Source: Verrucomicrobiota bacterium (GTDB lineage Bacteria; Verrucomicrobiota; Verrucomicrobiia; Limisphaerales; Pedosphaeraceae). Taken from it: a stretch of DNA of 64,000 nt. The position numbers and the translations under genes were made by a program. The stretch's first letter is position 1. Every line of letters begins with the position of its first letter. The notes under the pieces were generated by a model. The model was not told the DNA's origin, did not search any database, and was given only the letters and a program-made list of their open reading frames with translations. The stretch is taken from assembly GCA_021325145.1 (NCBI GenBank), contig JAJPHR010000022.1:40522-104521 (forward strand). The letters are read 5' to 3'. Below are positions 25,420 to 33,684 of the stretch, piece by piece.

Positions 25420-26268
25420 TTAGCGGAAGGCCTTGCGGAGGTTGACGACGATTTCGGAGGGCGGGGCCAGGTACCAAAGCACGCGGTTTTTGGTCGCGTC
25501 GGCCAGTTCCTTCGCCACGTGGCGGTTGAACGGATTGGCGGTGGCAACCATCACGGACTTGCTCATGCGGTCAAATGGGAGGATGCACCAACGCCGGCAA
25601 ATTTCCGCCGGAAAAGTGCGCGTCAACTCGAGGTCAACATCGTATTTGTCCAACTGGAGGTAGGCCACCCTTGCCTTGTCCGACAGCAATTTCAAGCTCT
25701 TTTCCGACACCAGGATTCCCTTGTCCGCCAGCACCTGAATGAATGGCTCGATGACGCCCTTGGGCGGGAGGGAGATATCCGGCGTGGACCAGCAGAGGTC
25801 GAAATCGCCAGTGGAGATGATCTTACTCTCGACGAAAATCTTTTGCATCATCTGGCGTCCATCCTCGACCTCGATTGAAGCCAGCCGATCGGTCGCCTTC
25901 TTGGGGGCGGCTTTGGGGGCCAGCCTGGACAAGGCGGCTGGTTCCGCCTGCGCCGGCTCAGGAGCGACGTTGTTGGCCTTGCTCTCGATTTCCTTGAGCG
26001 CCATCTGGACATCCGGGTCATTGGGAAACCGTTGGAGAATCGTCTCGTATTCGAGAATGGCGGAGGAGAGCTGGCCCAGTTGAACGTAGGCTTGGGCGAT
26101 GCGTTTGGAAGTGCCAACCACTTCCTTTTCCCGGCCCAGCTTCGAGTAGGCCTCCTTCAGAATCTCCAGGGACTGATAATCCTGCGGCTGCGACTGCGTG
26201 ATGACCTCGAACATCTCAATTGTCTGCGACAACTGGGACTCTTCACTCGCGGTTAACGTGGCGGACAT
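25420..26268 (-). CDS. TPR plus MshEN-like protein of the pilus/secretion operon
   Basis: 282 residues from ATG 26268, which has AGAAAGA upstream; the open frame to 26367 is not protein-like. Residues 15-110 form about two or three tetratricopeptide-like helices (EILKEAYSKLG, AQAYVQLGQLSSAILEYETILQRFP). After an Ala/Pro linker, residues 190-280 resemble the GspE N-terminal (MshEN) domain: ILVSEKSLKLL, RRWCILPFDR, MVATANPFN. It probably regulates or scaffolds the ATPase encoded immediately downstream and may bind cyclic di-GMP, as some MshEN domains do; that is an inference. Confidence 0.78.
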   Translation of the reverse strand: MSATLTASEESQLSQTIEMFEVITQSQPQDYQSLEILKEAYSKLGREKEVVGTSKRIAQAYVQLGQLSSAILEYETILQRFPNDPDVQMALKEIESKANNVAPEPAQAEPAALSRLAPKAAPKKATDRLASIEVEDGRQMMQKIFVESKIISTGDFDLCWSTPDISLPPKGVIEPFIQVLADKGILVSEKSLKLLSDKARVAYLQLDKYDVDLELTRTFPAEICRRWCILPFDRMSKSVMVATANPFNRHVAKELADATKNRVLWYLAPPSEIVVNLRKAFR

Positions 26269-26559
26269 GCAATTCTTTCTGCTTTTAAAATGCCGGTTGT
26301 ATCGGCGCGCCCCTGGCCGATCTATAACGACAATAAACCGAACCTGAGACAGCAGCTTTACTGCCAAGTTTAGGTGGCGGAACTACTTACACAGTTCCCG
26401 CTCGCCCGCTTCTATCCGCAACCCGCATGCCAAACGGCTCCCCGCACAGTGCCTGTGACGGGCAGAACGAGGGGGCTTTTCCGTACAGCACCCTTGGCAT
26501 TGCATTCCTGCGCCGGGTTTAGGATGGTATTGCCCGTTCAGCCCTGATTGGGCAAAAAG

Positions 26560-29500
26560 ATGAGCAAAAACTTGAAGCCAGCCATGCAACCGCCTCCCGG
26601 CGGGCGTCTGCTGCGTTTTGTGGGCGACCGTGTCCAATTTTCGATAAGCGACAGCGAAGGACAGTCCATCCCACCCGGCTGGCGTGCCAAATTACGCACG
26701 AACCTGGGGCTGGGCGAAGCCTTATGTAAAGAAATCATTCAGGCCCATGCCAGAAAGTTGCCGTTCGCGGGCGCGGCGTGGCATGACCTGCCCATGCGCC
26801 GCTCGCCCACTGGCTGGACGCTGGAATTGCCGCTGACCGAACCCGGCTTTTTCTGCGCCAAGCCCTATTTGGTCGATCCGGATGGCTGGCAGCATTGGCC
26901 GGACGGGCCCGACGCGGGGGTTTCCGTTCACCCAAGCGATTACCGCACGGGCAATACCATTTATTGCGCGTTCACCCGGATGTTTGGCGAAACGCGGACG
27001 GTTGCGCGAACGGAGAATGAAAAGCTGGAGGCACAACTCAAACAGTTTGACGCACTCGGTTACACGGTGATGCCACCCTCGGGAAACTTCCGCGGCCTGA
27101 TTCGGCAATTGCCGCACATTGTCAGTACGCTTGGCTGCCGCATTTTGCATTTGTTGCCTGTGAATCCGGTGCCCACAACTTATGCACGGTTCGGCCGCTT
27201 CGGCAGCCCCTATGCGAGTCTGGACCTGACCGGCATCGACCCCGCATTGGTCGAGTTCGACCGGCGCACCACCGGCGTCGATCAATTCTGCGAGTTGACG
27301 TACGCAACGCATCTCCGAGGCGCGCGGGTGTTCCTCGATATCGTGATCAACCATACTGGCTGGGGCTCGCGCCTCCAGGAGGACCATCCCGAATGGTTCG
27401 AGCGCGCGCGTGATGGTTCCTTCGCCAGCCCCGGCGCGTGGGGAACGACCTGGGAGGACCTGGTGGAACTCGACCATGGGCAAGTCGCCGCGTGGGACGT
27501 CTTTGCCGAAGCGCTGCTGGTCTGGTGCCGGCGCGGCGTGGATGGTTTCCGTTGCGATGCCGGGTATATGGTTCCGGTGCCGGCGTGGCAGTACATCACC
27601 GCGCGCGTTCGCCAGGAATTTCCCGAAACCATCTTTCTATTGGAAGGTCTCGGTGGCGCCTGGGAAATCACCCGAAGCCTCCTGACCGAAGGCGGCATGC
27701 AGTGGGCCTACTCCGAATTGTTCCAAAACTATTCGCCGATACAGGTTTCAGGTTACCTCGACCACAGCCTCAAACAGAGCGAACAGGTCGGCGTGCTGGT
27801 TCATTACAGCGAAACCCACGACAACGAACGCCTCGCCCAACGCGGACGACTTTGGTCCCTGCTCCGCAACCGGCTTTGCGCCCTTGCCAGCGTCAACGGC
27901 GGCTACGGCTTCACTTGCGGGGTCGAATGGCTCGCGGCGGAACGGGTCAATGTTCACTCCAGCCGCGGCCTCGCCTGGGACAATCCGAAGAATCTCCTGC
28001 CCGAACTGGCGCAACTGAACCGTCTGCTCGCCGATCATCCCTGCTTTTTTGACGGGGCGAAGTTGACCCGGATCAGCCCGCCGGATTCACCGGTCTTTGC
28101 GTTGCGCCGTGATTCCGCGGAGGGAAAGGATTCAGTTCTAGTGCTTGCCAATACCGATGCGGAGCAGCCGCGCAAGTTTGTGCTCGGTGCCGAGGTGCTG
28201 CGCGATTGGGGCGCGGATCGATTTGAATTGCTGGGCCAGCCATTGCCCACCGCAAAGGCAGCCAAGGATCTCTCGGTTGAATTTGCGCTCGAACCCGGCG
28301 CTTGTTTTTGTCTCTCGCCCCACCCTGCGCCTCAAGGTTTGAGCGGAGAGAATTATCGCCGCGCCCGGGCGCAAGCCGCATGGGCGCTCGCTGCTCTGGG
28401 CCGGATTTTACCAATCGAGTTGATCCCGTCCATCCCCTGGCAGGACCTTGCCAAATGGGTGAACGAAAGCCCCGAAGCCTTTCTGGCCGCCGCCTCTGCT
28501 AGTGCCAGCGCAGCGATGAACCGCACGACCCCGGAGCCAGCCAATCTGATCCTCCATCCTTCATCCTCCGCCCTCCATCTTAACGCCTACCCTCCGGTCA
28601 TTACATGGAGCTTGCCCGATGTTCGACGCGTCCTGCCCGTGCCGCCCGATCATTGGTTGCTGCTGCGCGATTCAATTCCCTTCCGCGCCACGCTGCTCGC
28701 CTCGGGTAACGCGCGCGCCCAACACGTTGCTTCCATTGCCGTTCACGACGGACACATCGCCTGCTTCGCGCCCGGCCAGCCCGTCGGCGATGCTCAACTT
28801 CAACTCGAACGGTATCCAGCGCCGCAAAGCGCGGAGTTCCCGCCCGACGCGAACGCAGCCGCCAGCCGCGCGGATTTGAAACTGCCGGACCTGCCGGCAA
28901 AGCCCGTGGCTACCTTTTCGCAACCCAAAAGCACGGCGCGGGCTTCCATTCGTTTCCTCGCGGCCGAGCCCGAGCTTTTCACGGACGCAGCCAAACCGCT
29001 TTCAAGACTCAAGCTGCCCATGCTGCGCGAAGCCAGCCCGGTTGAAGCCGGGAGTGAAGAACGAACGACCTCGCCGCTTGAACAGCCGCTTGTCCTGCTC
29101 ACCAATGGCATCGGGGGCATGGCCCGCATTTGCATTGATCTTGGCGCAGTCAAATCGAAATACGATTGCCTGCTCGCCGCCAATTTGCATCCGCGCGTGC
29201 CGGTGGATCGCCACGTCTTCGCCAAGCGGGCGCGGGTTTGGGTCAACGCGGACGGTTTTATCACGCCGCTGGACTTGCGGAATCTCGCTTCGTTCGCTCC
29301 CGGTCCGCCGGCGGTTTGGCGCTTCATCGCCAATGCGGGCAGCCGGAGCGCGGTGGAAATCCGACTCACTGCAAACATGCTCGAAGGGCGCAACACCACG
29401 GTGCTCCATTTCGAGCGCCTTGCCGGCAACCCGGTCAAAAACAGATCACTGCCCGATGATTGTGATGTCCGCCTGACCGTGCGCATCGACATCGAAGATC

Positions 29501-31188
29501 GCAACTTCCATTGCGAAACGAAACGCAACGGCGGCGCGGAATATCATTTCTCCACAAACACGCGTGCCTTGACTGGCCGGCCCGGTTTTGCTTTCACGCC
29601 GGCTTCGGATCGGCAATTGCGAGCCTTCAGCAATGGCGGTGTCTATCATGATCAGCCCGAATGGAGTGAGAACCTCGCGCATCCCGTCGAACAGAGCCGT
29701 GGTCAAACTGCCAGTGGGGATGCTTACAGCCCCGGGTGGTTCGATCTTCCGCTCGCAAAGGGAGCAAACCTTTCGTTGGTCCTCTGTGCCGATGCCACCG
29801 ATCCTGCTCCCGAGGAAATCAGCGCCGCTCTGGCTAAGTCGAACACCGCGCAAATGCCTCAGTCGGCGGGGGCGGAACGCAAAACTCCAACTCTGCTCGG
29901 TGATAGCTCTGGCGTTCGAACAGAGCAGGAGCTCTGCGCTCCAAACCACGCCGATGCCTCGGTTCCAGCCGGCGATCTCTTCGGCCAGCAATTGTTGCGT
30001 GCCGTGCGCGCGTTCGTGGTGCGCCGGGACGATGGCGTAACCGTCATTGCCGGTTATCCCTGGTTTCTGGATTGGGGCCGCGATTCACTGATTTGCGCGC
30101 GCGGACTGCTCGCTGCCGGCATGCTCGAGGAAGTCAAACAACTGCTCGTCACCTTCGGCCGGTTTGCCCGGAACGGCACGCTGCCCAACACCATTCACGG
30201 CGACGACGCCTCGAATCGCGACACTTCCGACGCACCGCTTTGGTACGGCATCGTTTGCGAGGAAGCCGCCGCATTGCTCGGAAACAGCCTGTACCAGGTT
30301 AAGGTCGATCAGGACGGGCGGACCATTGCGGATGTCCTTTCCAATATCGCGCTCGGCTATCTCAATGGTACGCCGAACTGCATTCGCATGGACGCGAATT
30401 CGGGTTTGGTGTGGAGCCCGAGCCACTTCACCTGGATGGATACAAACTATCCCGCCGGCACGCCGCGCGAAGGTTACCCGGTCGAAATTCAAGCCTTATG
30501 GATTCGTCTCCTGCGCCAGTTGTCGCGCATCGCACAGAAGGAAGCGCAACGCTGGAATGACCTTGCCGAACAGGCACAAGCTTCACTGCAAACGCGTTTC
30601 TGGCTCGAGGACCGCGGCTATCTGGCCGACCTGCTGATCGCCAGACCCGGCCAGGCTGCTGCCGCCGCTCTCGTGGACAACTCGCTCCGCAGCAATTGCC
30701 TATTGGCCGTGAGCCTGGGACTCGTTTCCGGCGAGGCTGCACGCCGTTGCGTACTCGCCGCCGTGCGCCATCTCGTTGTGCCCGGCGGTCTGCGAGCCCT
30801 CGCGCCGCTGCCGGTCTTGCCGCCCTTGCCCATTCACGGCGCGCAAGGCCAGTTGCTGAACAATCCGCCCGAGCCGTATTGGGGCCGTTACGAAGGCGAC
30901 GAAGACACTCGCCGAAAACCCGCCTATCACAACGGCACCGCTTGGACCTGGACCTTCCCCACTCTCTGCGAAGCCCTGGCGCTGGCCTGGGATTGTTCGC
31001 CCGAAGCCGTTGCCACCGCCAAGGCCTATCTGGGCAGCATGGATCGCTTGTTGATGGAAGGTTGCCTCGGACAGATTCCGGAAATCCTGGACGGTGATGC
31101 ACCACACACCCAGCGTGGTTGCGATGCCCAGGCTTGGGGCGCCACCGAAGCGCTGCGGGTATGGAAGTTCCTTATTCGACGAACCTGA
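26560..31188 (+). CDS. Glycogen-debranching enzyme, GH13 plus GH133 fusion
   Basis: 1542 residues from ATG 26560 (TTG 26548 is an alternative). The N-terminal half has a GH13 glucanotransferase barrel: FLDIVINHTG near 257, VDGFRCDAGY with the Asp nucleophile near 333, FLLEG with the acid Glu near 362, and SETHDNERL near 416. The C-terminal third has the amylo-alpha-1,6-glucosidase signature DWGRDSLICARGLL near 1170 and HFTWMDTN near 1290, then GYPVEIQALWI. This is the eukaryote-like two-activity architecture that removes branches during glycogen breakdown. A Ser/Ala-rich linker (about 640-680) separates the parts. Most bacterial debranching enzymes are shorter single-activity proteins. It is divergent from the pilus operon, with a 290-bp spacer showing no clear signal. 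Confidence 0.92.
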   Translation: MSKNLKPAMQPPPGGRLLRFVGDRVQFSISDSEGQSIPPGWRAKLRTNLGLGEALCKEIIQAHARKLPFAGAAWHDLPMRRSPTGWTLELPLTEPGFFCAKPYLVDPDGWQHWPDGPDAGVSVHPSDYRTGNTIYCAFTRMFGETRTVARTENEKLEAQLKQFDALGYTVMPPSGNFRGLIRQLPHIVSTLGCRILHLLPVNPVPTTYARFGRFGSPYASLDLTGIDPALVEFDRRTTGVDQFCELTYATHLRGARVFLDIVINHTGWGSRLQEDHPEWFERARDGSFASPGAWGTTWEDLVELDHGQVAAWDVFAEALLVWCRRGVDGFRCDAGYMVPVPAWQYITARVRQEFPETIFLLEGLGGAWEITRSLLTEGGMQWAYSELFQNYSPIQVSGYLDHSLKQSEQVGVLVHYSETHDNERLAQRGRLWSLLRNRLCALASVNGGYGFTCGVEWLAAERVNVHSSRGLAWDNPKNLLPELAQLNRLLADHPCFFDGAKLTRISPPDSPVFALRRDSAEGKDSVLVLANTDAEQPRKFVLGAEVLRDWGADRFELLGQPLPTAKAAKDLSVEFALEPGACFCLSPHPAPQGLSGENYRRARAQAAWALAALGRILPIELIPSIPWQDLAKWVNESPEAFLAAASASASAAMNRTTPEPANLILHPSSSALHLNAYPPVITWSLPDVRRVLPVPPDHWLLLRDSIPFRATLLASGNARAQHVASIAVHDGHIACFAPGQPVGDAQLQLERYPAPQSAEFPPDANAAASRADLKLPDLPAKPVATFSQPKSTARASIRFLAAEPELFTDAAKPLSRLKLPMLREASPVEAGSEERTTSPLEQPLVLLTNGIGGMARICIDLGAVKSKYDCLLAANLHPRVPVDRHVFAKRARVWVNADGFITPLDLRNLASFAPGPPAVWRFIANAGSRSAVEIRLTANMLEGRNTTVLHFERLAGNPVKNRSLPDDCDVRLTVRIDIEDRNFHCETKRNGGAEYHFSTNTRALTGRPGFAFTPASDRQLRAFSNGGVYHDQPEWSENLAHPVEQSRGQTASGDAYSPGWFDLPLAKGANLSLVLCADATDPAPEEISAALAKSNTAQMPQSAGAERKTPTLLGDSSGVRTEQELCAPNHADASVPAGDLFGQQLLRAVRAFVVRRDDGVTVIAGYPWFLDWGRDSLICARGLLAAGMLEEVKQLLVTFGRFARNGTLPNTIHGDDASNRDTSDAPLWYGIVCEEAAALLGNSLYQVKVDQDGRTIADVLSNIALGYLNGTPNCIRMDANSGLVWSPSHFTWMDTNYPAGTPREGYPVEIQALWIRLLRQLSRIAQKEAQRWNDLAEQAQASLQTRFWLEDRGYLADLLIARPGQAAAAALVDNSLRSNCLLAVSLGLVSGEAARRCVLAAVRHLVVPGGLRALAPLPVLPPLPIHGAQGQLLNNPPEPYWGRYEGDEDTRRKPAYHNGTAWTWTFPTLCEALALAWDCSPEAVATAKAYLGSMDRLLMEGCLGQIPEILDGDAPHTQRGCDAQAWGATEALRVWKFLIRRT

Positions 31189-31208
31189 AGATGGAAGTAA
31201 GTTAGGGC

Positions 31209-31418
31209 ATGGCTACGAAACGTGAGCCCCGCTCAACGAGCTTAACGAGAGGCGCCGAGGACGAAGCCCTTGACACCTTGAACGCTGAAATCCGCGCCAA
31301 AGGCCGGCGCGCACCCAACTCCATTCGCCGGTCCATCGAAGCGGAAATCGAGTCCAAAGCCAAAAAACGCCGAAGCGGCGAAGCCCCCGCATCGTCCGGA
31401 CTGAAACGCGGAGCGTGA
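31209..31418 (+). CDS. Small basic hypothetical protein
   Basis: 69 residues, 20 bases after the debranching enzyme stop and on the same strand. It is rich in Lys, Arg and Glu, and the region IRRSIEAEIESKAKKR would form one charged helix. No family is recognised. The short distance suggests possible co-transcription with the enzyme. A chance ORF cannot be excluded, but the charged-helix composition and the close spacing make it plausible. Confidence 0.4.
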   Translation: MATKREPRSTSLTRGAEDEALDTLNAEIRAKGRRAPNSIRRSIEAEIESKAKKRRSGEAPASSGLKRGA

Positions 31419-31474
31419 ATGGCGCCGAATATTCTACTTGAAAACTCGGCCCCCCTGACGGAACATACGGCACC

Positions 31475-31933
31475 ATGAGCCGCTTCTGCACTGCGTCGGT
31501 TTTGTTGATCGGTTTATTGCTTGGTTCATCGCCCAGCGCGCGGGCGCAGAGCTACGATCTTTCCTGGTTCACCATCGCGGGCGGCGGCGGCACCAGCACC
31601 GGTGGCACTTACACGGTCAGCGGTACGATTGGCCAATCAGACGCGGGACACATGAGCGGCGGCAGCTACACGCTGGATGGTGGCTTTTGGAGTTTATTTT
31701 CGGTGGTCCAAACTCCCGGTGCGCCCCGGCTCAGCATTACTGTATCGAATCTCAGCGCAATCATTTCCTGGCCGGCATCGGCGACCGGTTTTTACTTGCA
31801 ACAAAATCCGGGCCTTAACCAGTCCGCCAACTGGACCAGCAACAGCCTTCCCGTCGTCGTCCTCGTCAACGGCACCAACACCGTGACCATTCCCGCCAGC
31901 GGCGGTCCCAAGTTCTTTCGTTTGAAGCAGTAG
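31475..31933 (+). CDS. Small secreted protein, autotransporter-like or lectin-like
   Basis: 152 residues. Signal peptide: FCTASVLLIGLLLGSSPSARA, cleaved before QSYDLSW. The mature protein has a Gly/Ser/Thr-rich first half (GGGGTSTGGTYTVSGTIGQSDAG) shown in part, with WSLF at its end, then a second beta-rich domain ending FFRLKQ. The WFTI...GGTY...GGFWS pattern is common in short secreted Verrucomicrobia proteins of unknown function. It is not in an obvious operon. Confidence 0.68.
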   Translation: MSRFCTASVLLIGLLLGSSPSARAQSYDLSWFTIAGGGGTSTGGTYTVSGTIGQSDAGHMSGGSYTLDGGFWSLFSVVQTPGAPRLSITVSNLSAIISWPASATGFYLQQNPGLNQSANWTSNSLPVVVLVNGTNTVTIPASGGPKFFRLKQ

Positions 31934-32022
31934 CGCAGTTCCCGCCTTCCAACTCGCCTGACCGAACGAAAGCCCCACTGGCTGAGCCTTGACCCCGTCA
32001 TCCTTTCGCCTTAGAAAGGGGC

Positions 32023-33027
32023 ATGATGCGAAGGCTTTTTGGCAATTCGTTGAAGCAAGGCGCTTTCCTCATCCTTCTCTCCCTGGCAGTATCGTTGCAA
32101 GCGATCCCGGCCGAGTTCAAAGTTGGCCTGGTGCTGGATCGCGGCGGCAAGGATGACAAGTCTTTTAATTCTTCGGCATACCAGGGCGCGACCGAGGCCA
32201 AAAAGAAACTCGGCATCTTCCTGAAATACGTCGAGGCCCCCGACGATAACGCCTACGAGCCACAGATGCGCTGGTTTGCCCAGCACGATTTTGATTTGAT
32301 CATCGGCATTGGCTTCGCCCAAAAGGAAGCAATCAAAAAAGTCGCCGCTGAATTTCCGCAAAAGCATTTTGCCATCGTCGATGCCGAGGTGACCGCGCCC
32401 AATGTTCGATGCCTGCTGTTCCAGGAACATGAGGGCGCTTACCTGGTCGGCGCCATCGCGGCGCTGACCAGCAAGACTGGCAGGATTGGTTTCGTGGGCG
32501 GCATGGACGTTCCACTGATCCGGCGGTTTGCGATGGGGTATGAAGCCGGCGCGAAAAAAGCCAATCCGCAAATCACCGTTCTGGTGAATTACGTGGGCGT
32601 GACTGGCGAGGCATGGAACAATCCGCCCAAGGGCAAGGAACTCGGGCTGGCGCAATACGACAGCGGAGCGGACGTGATCTTCGCCGCCGCGGGCGCATCC
32701 GGCCTGGGCGTGCTGGACGCCGCGGAGGAGAAAAAGAGGTTCGCCATCGGCTGCGATTCAAACCAGGATTGGACCAAGCCCGGCTTGATCCTCACCAGCA
32801 TGCTCAAGCGCGTGGACGCGGCTGTGTTTTCATCCATCGAGGAAGCCAGGGCAGGCAAGTTCGCCAGCGGCATCAAGCGCTTTGGATTGGCGAACGACGG
32901 CATCGGTTATTCCGTGGACGAATACAATGCGAAGATTTTGACCGAGCCGGTGCGCAAACATGCCGACGAACTCAAAGCCGAAATCATCGCCGGCTCGATC
33001 AAGGTGCCGGACTATTACGAAAAATAG
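32023..33027 (+). CDS. BMP/PnrA-family substrate-binding lipoprotein or periplasmic protein
   Basis: 334 residues. AAAGGGG lies 5-10 bases before ATG 32023. A signal peptide (GAFLILLSLAVSLQAIPA) precedes KVGLVLDRGGKDDKSFN, the Bmp-domain opening that binds nucleosides in PnrA and TmpC. DLIIGIGFAQ and GAYLVGAIAAL follow, with GCDSNQDW near the C-terminus. Such proteins deliver purine nucleosides or related ligands to an ABC transporter. No permease or ATPase gene is adjacent, so it may serve a distant transporter or act as a sensor. The thioredoxin gene starts 65 bases downstream. Confidence 0.88.
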   Translation: MMRRLFGNSLKQGAFLILLSLAVSLQAIPAEFKVGLVLDRGGKDDKSFNSSAYQGATEAKKKLGIFLKYVEAPDDNAYEPQMRWFAQHDFDLIIGIGFAQKEAIKKVAAEFPQKHFAIVDAEVTAPNVRCLLFQEHEGAYLVGAIAALTSKTGRIGFVGGMDVPLIRRFAMGYEAGAKKANPQITVLVNYVGVTGEAWNNPPKGKELGLAQYDSGADVIFAAAGASGLGVLDAAEEKKRFAIGCDSNQDWTKPGLILTSMLKRVDAAVFSSIEEARAGKFASGIKRFGLANDGIGYSVDEYNAKILTEPVRKHADELKAEIIAGSIKVPDYYEK

Positions 33028-33091
33028 GATTGCCGCGGCCGCGCCCCAGTTGCGCAGTTGCCAAACCTGGTCGATAGTGTTTTGAGCGACT

Positions 33092-33565
33092 ATGAGTTCG
33101 GCACAATTGGATGATAAGGGCGTGGTGGTGAGTTGCCAGCATTGCGGGCAGAGAAACCGGATTCAATACGAACGTCTCAACCAGCCCCTTCGCTGCGGCA
33201 AGTGCAAATCCTCCATCCCGGGTGTGGCCATGCCCATCGACGTGGACAGCGAGCAACATTTCAATACCCTCGCCGGCCTCTCACCGCTGCCGGTGCTGGT
33301 CGATTTCTGGGCGCCCTGGTGCGGTCCGTGCAAGATGGTCGCGCCGGAATTCGAAAGACTCGCCGCGACCACCGCCGGAAAACTGATCGTGGCAAAAGTG
33401 AACACCGAGGAACAACCCAATCTCGCCCATCGCTACGCTATTCATGCCATTCCCACCATGATCCTTTTCACTCACGGCGAGGAGGCTGGACGCGTTTCAG
33501 GCGCAAGGCCCGCCAGCGCCATCCAGCAGTTTGTGGACGAGTCCCTGCGGCAGGCGAAGGTGTGA
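33092..33565 (+). CDS. trxC: Thioredoxin 2 with zinc ribbon
   Basis: 157 residues. An N-terminal zinc ribbon (CQHCGQ and CGKC, residues 14-37) precedes a thioredoxin fold with the active site FWAPWCGPCKM near residue 70 and the cis-Pro loop IHAIPTMILF. It reduces protein disulfides in the cytoplasm and is often linked to oxidative or metal stress. Length and order match TrxC. It could be co-transcribed with the BMP gene. Confidence 0.92.
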   Translation: MSSAQLDDKGVVVSCQHCGQRNRIQYERLNQPLRCGKCKSSIPGVAMPIDVDSEQHFNTLAGLSPLPVLVDFWAPWCGPCKMVAPEFERLAATTAGKLIVAKVNTEEQPNLAHRYAIHAIPTMILFTHGEEAGRVSGARPASAIQQFVDESLRQAKV

Positions 33566-33615
33566 GACAGCCCTCGCGTCACCAGGATACTGCGGTTGCA
33601 CGCGTACACCCAACG

Positions 33616-33650
33616 CGGCGCGCACGGAGTGGCACACCCTGCCCCGGCTC
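33616..33650 (+). repeat. Dispersed repeat family A, partial copy (A4)
   Basis: CGGCGCGCACGGAGT, followed by an ACACCCTGCCCCGGCTC-like end, matches the right half of the copy at 49273-49350, including a 14-base exact block. The left half is absent. It lies between the thioredoxin and histidine kinase genes. Confidence 0.5.
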
Positions 33651-33684
33651 ATGGCGTCCCCATTCTCGAAAAGAAGGCTCCCTT

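Noticed and set aside
23989..25878. A 629-codon plus-strand open frame opposite the pilus ATPase operon
   Set aside because: It is antisense to a clearly recognised ATPase and TPR gene, lacks any known domain, and its composition (His, Asp, Gly, Glu) mirrors the complement of GC-rich codons.
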